A program made the translations under genes and the position numbers. From Lutraria lutraria (taxonomy: Eukaryota; Mollusca; Bivalvia; Venerida; Mactridae), in contig OZ026844.1 in NCBI GenBank assembly GCA_964023205.1, forward strand, positions 11,580,790-11,644,789: 64,000 bases of DNA, read 5' to 3'. Positions 47,526-58,039 of the stretch are shown one piece after another (the stretch's first letter is position 1; every line of letters begins with the position of its first letter). A model generated the notes under the pieces. The model saw only the letters and a list, made by a program, of their open reading frames with translations, ran no database searches and was not told the origin of the DNA.

Positions 47526-49075
47526 TTAAGTGCTGGTGATTCATTTGTAATTCTATCTTTGATGATATATATTTGCTGCACAATAAGATATGTTTTCCAG
47601 ACTTTTATATACAGTGAACACTTTAATTTCAGGACGAAGAAGAATGCATCTAGTGTTCTGGTCTGCTGTGCCGTGTCTACTGGTGGAGGCACTCTACTGT
47701 CCGTCCCCAGGTACTGTTCACATTATGCATTTTGTGCATTATTTCCTGAGCAGCTTCAGTGATGTTTGGACTATATGCTTCCTTCAAATGGAGACCAGTT
47801 GTTTGTGAAGGGTAGTTGTAGTAAATAGTTTTCTTGAATTTCAGTGGTACTTGAATTCTGGTAATTCTTTTGTAATTTTATCTGTGAGGATATATATTTG
47901 TGACTTGATAAGATAACTTAAGGAGACCAGGAAATACAGTGAAAGCTTTCAATTTCAGGACGAAGAAGAAGCAAGAGTCGAGTAGACCTGTCCATAGGTT
48001 GAGGCACTCTACTGTCCGTCCCCAGGTACTGTTTATTTTATGCATTTTGTGCATTATTTCCTAAGCAGCTTCAGTGATGTTTGGATTATATGCTTCCTTC
48101 AAATGGAGACCAGTTGTCTGTGAAGGGTAGTTGTAGTAAACAGTTTTCTTGAATTTCAGTGGTACTTGAATTCTGGTAATTCCTTTGTAATTCTATCTGT
48201 GATGATATATATTTGTGACTCGATAAGATATCTTAACTAGACCAGGATATACAGTGAAAGGTTTCAATTTCAGGACGAAGAAGAAGCAAGAGTCGAGTAG
48301 ACCTGTCCATAGGTTGAGGCACTCTACTGTCCGTCCCCAGGTAAGTACTGTTTATTTTATGCATTTTGTGCATTATTTCCTGAGCAGCTTCAGTGATGTT
48401 TGGACTATATGCTTCCTTCAAATGGAGTCCAGTTGTCTGTGAAGGGTAGTTGTAGTAAATAGTTTTCTTGAATTTCAGTGGTACTTGAATTCTGGTAATT
48501 CCTTTGTAATTCTATCTGTGATGATATATATTTGCGACTTGATAAGATATCTTAAGGAGACCAGGATATACAGTAGAAGCTTTCAATTTCAGGACGAAGA
48601 AGAAGCAAGAGTCGAGTAGACCTGTCCATAGGTTGAGGCACTCTACAGTCCGCCCCCAGGTAAGTACTGTTTATTTTATGCATTATTTCCTGAGCAGCTT
48701 CAGTGATGTTTGGACTATATGCTTCCTTCAAATGGAGTCCAGTTGTCTGTGAAGGGTAGTTGTAGTAAATAGTTTTCTTGAATATCAGTGGTACTTGAAT
48801 TCTGGTAATTCCTTTGTAATTCTATCTGTGATGATATATATTTGCGACTTGATAAGATATCTTAAGGAGACCAGGATATACAGTAGAAGCTTTCAATTTC
48901 AGGACGAAGAAGAAGCAAGAGTTGAGTAGACCTGTCCATAGGTTGAGGCACTCTACAGTTCGCCCCCAGGTAAGTACTGTTTATTTTATGCATTTTGTGC
49001 ATTATTTCCTGAGCAGCTTCAGTGATGTTTGGATTATATGCTTCCTTCAAATGGAGTCTAGTTGTCTGTGAAGGC
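47526..49075 (+). repeat. Type A exon-cassette array, left block (5 units)
   Basis: Five units of about 310-325 bp. The cassettes, each between ATTTCAG and GT, are 47633-47710 (78 bp, with ATG), 47959-48025, 48274-48340, 48593-48659 and 48903-48969 (67 bp each). From the third unit on, the donor is CAG|GTAAGT, the perfect U1 complement. The cassette starts GACGAAGAAGAAGCAAGAG. A second 3' splice-like site (TTGAATTTCAG) recurs mid-unit. The block joins type B sequence at about 49075. Confidence 0.85.
47633..47710 (+). CDS. Leader-like exon with ATG (longer type A cassette)
   Basis: A 78-bp cassette bounded by TTAATTTCAG and CAG|GTACTG. In one frame an ATG starts MHLVFWSAVPCLLVEALYC, hydrophobic enough for a signal peptide, and the frame runs into the 5' splice site. 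A homologous 81-bp cassette is at 57270. Two of the differences between the copies are silent in this frame (CCG/CCA, GCA/GCG), while the other open frame would change residues at each. No protein family is recognised, and coding is uncertain. Confidence 0.3.
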
Positions 49076-52000
49076 AACACTGGATGTCTTTACCAGCCTA
49101 GGATACACAGTGAAACCTGTGTTAGTGGCTGCCTTTGACGATAGGTCACCCTGTGAATAAAGACCAGTGTTTTAAAATTCCTTATTGAGTATTTAGAACA
49201 AGGTGATCTCTAGTGAAAGGATACCTGTTGGTAAAGTCCACAATATGTCTTTCTCATGGATGGTCTTTGTAGACAGGTTTAGCTGTAAATGATCGTGTAA
49301 TAGTGTTTCAACTTTGCATCGATCTGTATTGTAATATTTCTTGTATTTACAATATAGCAGTGCTAGAAATTTCCTGGGTCTGAGAATTCATGCACTTTGT
49401 CTTATTTTCAGGTTTGTTTGTGGACTTTCAATAGGGGCGGAGCTTCCTGTGTTGGGTGATTATATCAGTAACTGTTACGATACTTGCAACATAGTGACAA
49501 CTTTGCCTAACTCGGATGTGCAGGTACATTTATGATTTCGAATGGAAGAAGATATCCAAACCTGACCTAGCCTCAGTAACCCAGGCTGACTTGGAATTTT
49601 GGCGCCCACCAGAGTAGACATGGTTGAAGCAACACATCAGGCTTCGATGCAGTCAACGCAGATATGTCCTGCCTAAATGGTAAGTTTGTGGATTTGATTC
49701 TAGCAATTTGTTTCTTTTGATGAATTGTTGACTCAGTTTACAGTCAAACCTGTGTTGGAGGCCGTCTTCAACAATAGGTCACTCTGTGAATAAAGTCCAT
49801 CATTGATTACTTAGAACAAGATGACCTCTAAACCAAGGCCACCTGTCATTAAAATCCATATATCTTTCTCAAGAGTGGTCTTTGTAGACAAGTTTAACTG
49901 TAAATGATGTGTAATAGTGTTTCAGATTTGCATCTAAGTATTCGTATTGTAATATTTCTTGTAATTACAATATTGCATTGCTAGAAGTTTCCTGGGTCTG
50001 TCAATTTATGCAATTTGTATTAATTTCAGGTTTGTTTGTGGACTTCCTATAGAGGCGGAGTTTCTACAGCGATTGCTTCCTGTGTTGTGTGATTATATCT
50101 GTAACTGTTAAGATACTTGCAACATAGAGACAACTTTACCCGTCACAGATGTGCTGTGTACACTGATGGTTTCGAATGGAAGAAGAGGTCCAAACCTGAC
50201 CTAGCCTCAGTAACCCAGGCTGACTTGTAAGTTTGGCGCACGGGAGTAGACATGGTTGAAGCAACACATCAGGCTTCGACACAGTCGACGCAGGTCCACC
50301 CATCCCAAACAGTAAGTTTTTTTTATATTTCAGCCAATTTTTTCTATTCATGAATTGTTGACACAGTTTACAGTCAAACCTGTGTTAGATGCTATCTTTG
50401 ATGATATATCACCCTTTGAATAAAGGCCAGTGTTTTAAAATTCCTCATTGATTATTTAGAACAAGTTGACCTCTAAATGAAGGCAACCTGTCAGTAAAGG
50501 CCACAATATCTTTCTCAAGAGTGGTCTTTGTAGACAAGTTTAACTATAAATGATGTGTAATAGTGTTTCAGATTTGCATCTAAGTATTCGTATTGTAATA
50601 TTTTTTGTAATTACAATATTGCATTGCTAGAAGTTTCCTGGGTCTGTCAATTTATGCAATTTGTATTAATTTCAGGTTTGTTTGTGGACTTCCTATAGAG
50701 GCGGAGTTTCTACAGCGATTGCTTCCTGTGTTGTGTGATTATATCTGTAACTGTTAAGATACTTGCAACATAGAGACAACTTTACCCGTCACAGATGTGC
50801 TGTGTACACTGATGGTTTCGAATGGAAGAAGAGGTCCAAACCTGACCTAGCCTCAGTAACCCAGGCTGACTTGTAAGTTTGGCGCACGGGAGTAGACATG
50901 GTTGAAGCAACACATCAGGCTTCGACACAGTCGACGCAGGTCCACCCATCCCAAACAGTAAGTTTTTTTTATATTTCAGCCAATTTTTTCTATTCATGAA
51001 TTGTTGACACAGTTTACAGTCAAACCTGTGTTAGATGCTATCTTTGATGATATATCACCCTTTGAATAAAGGCCAGTGTTTTAAAATTCCTCATTGATTA
51101 TTTAGAACAAGTTGACCTCTAAATGAAGGCAACCTGTCAGTAAAGGCCACAATATCTTTCTCAAGAGTGGTCTTTGTAGACAAGTTTAACTGTAAATGAT
51201 GTGTAATAGTGTTTCAGATTTGCATCTAAGTATTCGTATTGTAATATTTCTTGTAATTACAATATGGCATTGCTAGAAGTTTCCTGGGTCTGTCAATTTA
51301 TGCAATTTGTATTAATTTCAGGTTTGTTTGTGGACTTCTTATAGAGGCGGAGTTTCTACAGCGATTGCTTCCTGTGTTGTGTGATTATATCTGTAACTGT
51401 TAAGATACTTGCAACATAGAGACAACTTTACCCGACACAGATGTGCTGTGTACACTGATGGTTTCGAATGGAAGAAGAGGTCCAAACCTGACCTAGCCTC
51501 AGTTACCCAGGCTGACCTGTAAGTTTGGCGCACGGGAGTAGACATGGTTGAAGCAACACGTCAGGCTTCGACATAGTCGATGCAGGTCCACCCATCCCAA
51601 ACAGTAAGTTTTTTTATATTTCAGCCAATTTTTTCTATTCATGAATTGTTGACACAGTTTACAGTCAAACCTGTGTTAGATGCTATCTTTGATGATATAT
51701 CACCCTTTGAATAAAGGCCAGTGTTTTAAAATCCTCATTGATTATTTAGAACAAGTTGACCTCTAAATGAAGGCAACCTGTCAGTAAAGGCCACAATATC
51801 TTTCTCAAGGGTGGTCTTTGTAGACAGGTTTTACAGTAAATGATGTGTAATAGCGTTTCAGATTTGCATCTAAGTATCTGTATTGTAATATTTCTTGTAT
51901 TTACAATATTGCATTGCTAGAAATTTCCTGGGTCTGGGAATTTATGCACTTTGTGTTAATTTCAGGTTTGTTTGTGGACTTCCTATAGAGGTGGAGTTTC

Positions 52001-55000
52001 TCTACGGATCGCTTCCCATGTTGTGTGATGATTTCAGTTTTGATACTTGCAACATAAGAGACAACTTTGCCTGTCTTATATGTGCAGTGTACACTGTCGG
52101 TTTCGGATGGAAGAGGTCCAAACCTGACCAAGCCTCAGCAACCCAGGTCGACTTGGAAGTTTGGCACCCACCGGAGTAGACATGGTTGAAGCCATCTGTC
52201 AGGCTTCGACGCAGTCGACGCAGATCTGCGGTACCCAAACGGTAAGTTTGTGGTTTTGATTCTCGCCATTTGTTTCTTTGAAGAAATGCTGACTTAGTTT
52301 ACAGTCAAACCTGTGTTAGTGGCCATCTTTGATAATAGGTGTACCTGTGAATAATGGCCAGTGTTTTAAAAGTCCTCATTGATTATTTAGAACAAGATGA
52401 CCTCTGAATAAAGGAAACCTATTAATAAAGGCCATATGTGTTTCTCTATGGTGGTCTTTGTAGACAGGTTCAACAGTTAATGATCTGTAAAAGTCGTTCG
52501 GTTTGGCATCTAAGTGTCCGTATTATAATATTTCTTGTATTTGCAATATTGATTTCTTGAAATTTCCTGTGTCTGGGAATTTATGCACTTTGTATTAATT
52601 TTAGGTTTGTTTGTGGACTTTCTATAGAGGTGGAGTTTCTTCAGCAATCGCTTCCTGTGTTGGGTGATTATATCCGTTATGATACTTGCTACATAAGAGA
52701 CAAATTGGTAGACTCAGATGTTCAGTATATACTGATGGTTTCGGGTGGAAGAAGAGGTCCAAACCTGACCTAAGCTCGGCAACCCTGGTTGATTTGGAAG
52801 TTTGGCGCCCACTGGAGTAGACATAGTTGAAGCAACATGTCAGGCTTCGACACAGTCGACGCAGGTCCACCCATCCCAAGCAGTAAGATTTTTGTATTTT
52901 GGCCATTTGTTTCTATTCATGAATTGTTGACATGGTTTACAATTGTACTTACCAACAATGGCATACAACAGATGAAGTAAATTTTCCCTACAAGCTCTAA
53001 ATGGACAAAACCTCTCTAATCCAAAATCCTCTCTAATCCGAACTTTTTGGTCAGTCCGAAGGGAGTTGGTATTATATTCGTAAAATCCAATTCGTATAAC
53101 TGGGGTTCGTTGTACTTGAAATATATAGAGATGTACATGTAAGGTGTCACAGCCCCTGCAATTCTAAATTCTAAGGGCATTAAGTGTCACCCCTGTTGGT
53201 CCATCAGTCCATTCAATTTTTTGTTTGATATTATAATAAATAAAAACACAGGTCAAGTTAGATTTCCATTAAATTCCAGACATTTTCTTAGGAGCTATGG
53301 CCCCTTTTGACTTAGCTGTCAGCAGGGGCTTTGGTCTCCTCTGGACAAATTTCTATTTTCATCGTGTAGATATGCCTGTGAAGTGATTTCATTTGTTCAG
53401 CATTGACAGTATAGTTTTTTGTTTATTTCAGCTGTTGGATGTGATGGCTTCAGATATCTGGGAATCAGTTCATTTTGCTAGCTAAAAATTAGACGGCTGA
53501 CTGACAGACTGGAGTATAGCGATTTTTGGAGCATTTGTTTATTTTTGTATTTGTCTGAACACTGGTGCATGTAGGATGATTATGTTATGTCCAGTAAGAA
53601 CTCGAATAAAGGGTAAAGGCTACACGATGTCGGAAGCTGCCCGGGCACCGGTATTTTTTTACTGGGGTGGTGTTTCTGCATCAGGCCTGCCTAGTTTTAT
53701 TTTGGATTATATTTAACTGATAACATTTACCATACTGGCATAGCATTTTCTTCCTACAATAAGATAAATAAATGTGTCTGATTATGCAGAAAATGATTGG
53801 AAACAAAATTTGTGATTTCTGCATAAATAATTAAAATTTAAATCAGTTTGCACAGTGTTATAATTTAAGATTATTGTAAAGTAGGTTGCTCTAGAGGTCA
53901 ATGTACACCATGAGTTGGTTGGCATTGCTGTGCAAAATTTGTTCAGATGCCACTCTGAATTGAGGTGTAGACATGGTTGAAGCAACACGTCAGGCTTCGA
54001 CGCAGTCGACGCAGGTCCACCCAGCCTAAACTGTAAGTTTGTGTTTTGAATTTTAGCCATTTGTTTCTATTGATGAATCGTTGACTCAGTTTACAGTCAA
54101 GCCTGTGTTAGTGGCCATCTTTGATTACAGGTCACCCTGTGAATAATTGCCAGTGTTTTAAAATTCCTCATTGAGTATTTAGAACAAAATAACCTCCAAT
54201 TAAAGCCCACCTGTCAGTAAAGGCCACAAGTCTTTCTCAAGGGTGGTCTTTGTAGACAGGTTTAACAGTAAATGATGTGTAATGGCATTTCAGATTTGCA
54301 TCTAAGTATCTGTATTGTAATATTTCTTGTATTTACAATATTGCATTGCTAGAAATTTCCAGGGTCTAGGAATTCATGCTCTTTGTATTAATTTCAGGTT
54401 TGTTTGTGGACTTCCTATAGAGGCGGAGTTACTACAGTGATCGCTTCCTGTGTTGTGTGACTATATCAGTTATGATACTTGCAACATATGAGACACTGTA
54501 CACTGTCGGTTTCAGACGGAAGATGTCCAAACCTGACCTTGCCTAAGCAACCCTGGTTGACTAGGAAGTTTGGCACCCACCGGAGTAGACATGGTTGAAG
54601 CAATACGTCAGGCTTCGACGCAGTCGACGCAGATGTGTCCTACCCAAACGGTAAGTTTGTGGTTTTGATTCTCGCCATTTGTTTCTACTGATGAATTGTT
54701 GACTCAGTTTTCAGTCAAACCTGTGTTAGTGACTATCTTCGATAATAGATCACCCTGTGAATAATGGCTATTGTTTTAAAATTCCTCATTGAGTATTTAG
54801 AATGAGATGACCTCTGAATAAAGGCAACCTGTCAGTAAAAGCTACAATATGTCTTTCTCAGGGGTGGTCTTTGTAGACAGGTTTTACAGTAAATGATGTG
54901 TAATAGGTTTTTCGATTCGCATCTAAGTATCGGTATTGTAATATTTCTTGTATTTACAATATTGTTTCCTGGGTCTGAGAATTCATGCACTTTGTATTAA

Positions 55001-57185
55001 TTTCAGGTTTGTTTGTGGATTTTCTATGTGGGCGGAGTTTCTCTAGCGATCGCTTCCTGTGTTGGGTGATTATAATGGTAACTGTTATGATACTTGCAAG
55101 ATAGAGACAACTTTGCCTAACTCGGAGGTGCAGTGTACATTGATGGTTTCGGATGGAAGAAGAGGTCCAAACCTGCCCTAGCCTCACCAACCCAGGTTGA
55201 CTTGGAAGTTTGGCGCCCACCGGAGTAGACATGGTTGAAGCAACACGTCAGGCTTCGACACTGTCGACGCAGGTCCACCCATTCCGAGCAGTAAGTTTTT
55301 TGTATTTTGGCCATTTGTTTCTATTCACAAATTGTTGACATGGTTTACAGTCAAACCTGTGTCAGATGCTATCTTTGATGATATATCACCCTTTGAATAA
55401 AGGCCTGTGTTTTAAAATTCCTTATTGATTATTTAGAACAAGTTGACCTCTAAATGAAGGCAACCTGTCAGTAAAGGCCACAATATCTTTCTCAAGGGTG
55501 GTCTTTGTAGACAGGTTTAACAGTAAATGATGTGTAATAGCGTTTCAGATTTGCATCTAAGTATCTGTATTGTAATATTTCTTGTATTTACAATATTGCA
55601 TTGCTAGAAATTTCCTGGGTCTGGGAATTTATGCACTTTGTGTTAATTTCAGGTTTGTTTGTGGACTTCCTATAGAGGTGGAGTTTCTCTACGGATCGCT
55701 TCCTATGTTGTCTGATGATTTCAGTTTTGATACTTGCAACATAAGAGACAACTTTGCCTGTCTTATATGTGCAGTGTACACTGTCGGTTTCGGATGGAAG
55801 AGGTCCAAACCTGACCAAGCCTCAGCAACCCAGGTTGACTTGGAAGTTTGGCACCCACCGGAGTAGACATAGTTGAAGCAATACGTCAGGCTTCGATGCA
55901 GTCAACGCAGATGTGCCCTACCCAAACGGTAAGTTTGTGGTTTTGATTCTCGTCATTTGTTTCTACTGATGAATTGTTGACTCAGTTTTCAGTCAAACCT
56001 GTGTTAGTGGCTATCTTCGATAATAGGTTACCCTGTGAATAATGGCTATTGTTTTAAAATTCCTCATTGAGTATTTAGAATGAGATGACCTCTGAATAAA
56101 GGCAACCTGTCAGTAAAAGCTACAATATGTCTTTATCAAGGGTGGTCTTTGTAGACAGGTTTTACAGTAAATGATGTGTAATAGGTTTTCCGATTCGCAT
56201 CTAAGTATCGGTATTGTAATATTTCTTGTATTTACAATATTGTTTCCTGGGTCTGAGAATTCATGCACTTTGTATTAATTTCAGGTTTGTTTGTGGATTT
56301 TCTATGTGGGCGGAGTTTCTCTAGCGATCCCTTCCTGTGTTGGGTGATTATAATGGTAACTGTTATGATACTTGCAAGATAGAAACAACTTTGCCTAACT
56401 CGGAGGGCAGTGTACATTGATGGTTTCGGATGGAAGAAGAGGTCCAAACCTGCCCTAGCCTCACCAACCCAGGTTGACTTGGAAGTTTGGCACCCACCGG
56501 AGTAGACATGGTTGAAGCAACACGTCAGGCTTCGACACTGTCGACGCAGGTCCACCCATCCCGAGCAGTAAGTTTTTTTGTATTTTGGCCATTTGTTTCT
56601 ATTCATAAATTGTTGACACTGTTTACAGTCAAACCTGTGTCAGATGCTACCTTCAATGTTAGGTCATCCTGTGAATAAAGGCCAGTGTTTTAAAATCCAT
56701 CATTGATTACTTTGAACAAGATGACCTCAAAATAAAGGCCGCCTGTCAGTAATGGCCACGATGTCTGTCTGAACAGTGGTCTTTGTAGACAGGTTTAACA
56801 GTAAACGATGTGTAATAGCGTTTATGATTTTCATCTTAAGTATCCATATTGTAATTTTTCTTGTATTTACAATATTGCATTGCTAGAAATTTCCTGGGTC
56901 TGGGAATTTATGAACTTTGTATTAATTTCAGATTTGTTTGCGGACTTTCTAAAGAGATGGGGATTTCTCCAATGGTCGCTTTCTGTGGTGCGTGGTTGTA
57001 TTAGTTATGCTATTTGCAACAACATAAGAGACAACTTTGCCTGACTCAGATGTTTATTGTACACTGTTGGTTTAGGGTCAAAGAAGATGCTTTCCAATCC
57101 TGACCTAGCCTTCGCAACCCAGGTTGGCTTGAAGTTTGGCGCACACCGGAGTGGACATGGTTGAAGTGACACTTACAAGATTACT
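49076..57185 (+). repeat. Type B exon-cassette array, main block
   Basis: Units of about 640-650 bp. The cassettes lie between TTAATTTCAG and GTAAGT: 49412-49679, 50030-50311, 50676-50957, 51322-51603, 51966-52241, 52605-52882, 54398-54650, 55007-55290, 55653-55928 and 56285-56567, plus a last partial one from 56932. Each starts GTTTGTTTGTGG and ends near CCCAAACG or CCCAAACA. Each unit also holds a full CAGTCAAACCTGTG MITE, so the MITE was amplified with the cassette. Units at 50030 and 50676 are almost identical, exactly 646 bp apart. Near the right end a ~1.28-kb two-unit block is duplicated (54650-57200). Most cassettes have stops in every frame. Confidence 0.85.
53432..53775 (+). pseudogene. 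Terminal-exon-like segment, copy 2
   Basis: Near-identical to 39384-39730: the same GTTTATTTCAG acceptor, the same short frame ending in HFAS then a stop, and the same AATAAA. It continues as the 3' part of a B cassette and a MITE, as the first copy does, so the segment was duplicated as part of a longer block. Confidence 0.4.
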
Positions 57186-57516
57186 GGAACGAATATCCAG
57201 TAATGTCAAAACACTTTTCGGAATGTCTGTTTTCCAGACTTAGATATGCAGTGAACACTTTAATTTCAGGACAAAGAAGAAGGATGCATCTAGTGTTCCG
57301 GTCTGCTGTGCCATGTCTACTGGTGGAGGCGCTCTACTGTCCGTCCCCAGGTAATGTTTATTTTGTGTATTTTGTGCATTATTTCCTGTGCAGTTTCAGT
57401 GATGTTTTTGCTATATGCTTCCTTCAAATGGAGACCAATCTGTGAAGGGTAGTTGTAGTAAATAGTTTTCTTGAATTTCAGTGGTACTTGAATTCTTGTG
57501 ATTGTTCTGTATTTAT
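57186..57516 (+). repeat. Type A unit with ATG-bearing cassette
   Basis: One A unit joined to the end of the B array. The cassette at 57270-57350 is 81 bp and carries the same ATG-starting hydrophobic frame as 47633-47710, with one extra codon before the ATG. The Helentron-like element at 57517 splits the unit, and its remainder resumes at about 58040. Confidence 0.75.
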
Positions 57517-58039
57517 ACCCCCACTACCATTGGTAGGGGGGGCTATATAGGAGTCACTTTGTCGGTCGGTCGGTCTGTTCCGAAACTTGTCCGCACTGTA
57601 ACTTCTCTATGGATTAAAGAATTTCATAGGGACGGTGTGTCATGCGAAAGAATTACGTCAATGTCTTCAAGGTCAAGGTCACACTTGGAGGTCAAATGTA
57701 AAGAGCTTGTACGGGCCATAACTATGTCATTCATTGTGAGGTTTTGTTTTGCTTGGTACATTTGTTTACCATCATGGGACGGTGTGTCATGCGGAAGAAT
57801 GACGTCAATATCACCAAGGTCAAGGTCACACTTTGAGGTCAAATGTAAAAAATGAGCTTGTACGGGCCATAACTATGTCATTCATTGTGAGATTTTTTAA
57901 TTGCTTGGTACATTTGTTCACCATCATGGGACGGTGTGTCATGCGAAAGAATTACGTCAATATCTCCCAAGGTCAAGGTCACACTTAGAAATGTGACAAG
58001 GCGGTATGTGGGGGTATTTGAAGTCGCTCTGTGGCAGTT
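57517..58039. mobile_element. Helentron-like element with ~145-bp core and nuclear-receptor-type motifs
   Basis: The head is ACCCCCACTACCATTGGTAG, a GGGGGCTATATAGGAGTCAC stretch and a repeated GGTC run. About three copies of a ~145-bp unit follow (GGGACGGTGTGTCATGCG ... AGGTCAAGGTCACAC). The tail is GTGGGGGTATTTG then CTCTGTGGCAGTTCTAGTT. This is a familiar non-autonomous Helentron layout in bivalves. It is inserted in a type A unit. Confidence 0.75.

Noticed and set aside
50136..50997. Identical 71-residue frames on - in neighbouring B units
   Set aside because: Recent tandem duplication explains the identity; they are antisense to the cassette and span its boundary.
51895..52179. 94-residue frame across a B cassette (also at 55582)
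   Set aside because: It starts in the sequence before the 3' splice site and is open only in these two related copies; other copies carry stops in the same frame.
49412..52882. LPVLCDYI-like words in the B cassette, vaguely recalling a large ion-channel family
   Set aside because: Only a few residues match by eye, with no flanking similarity; naming a family would not be supported.
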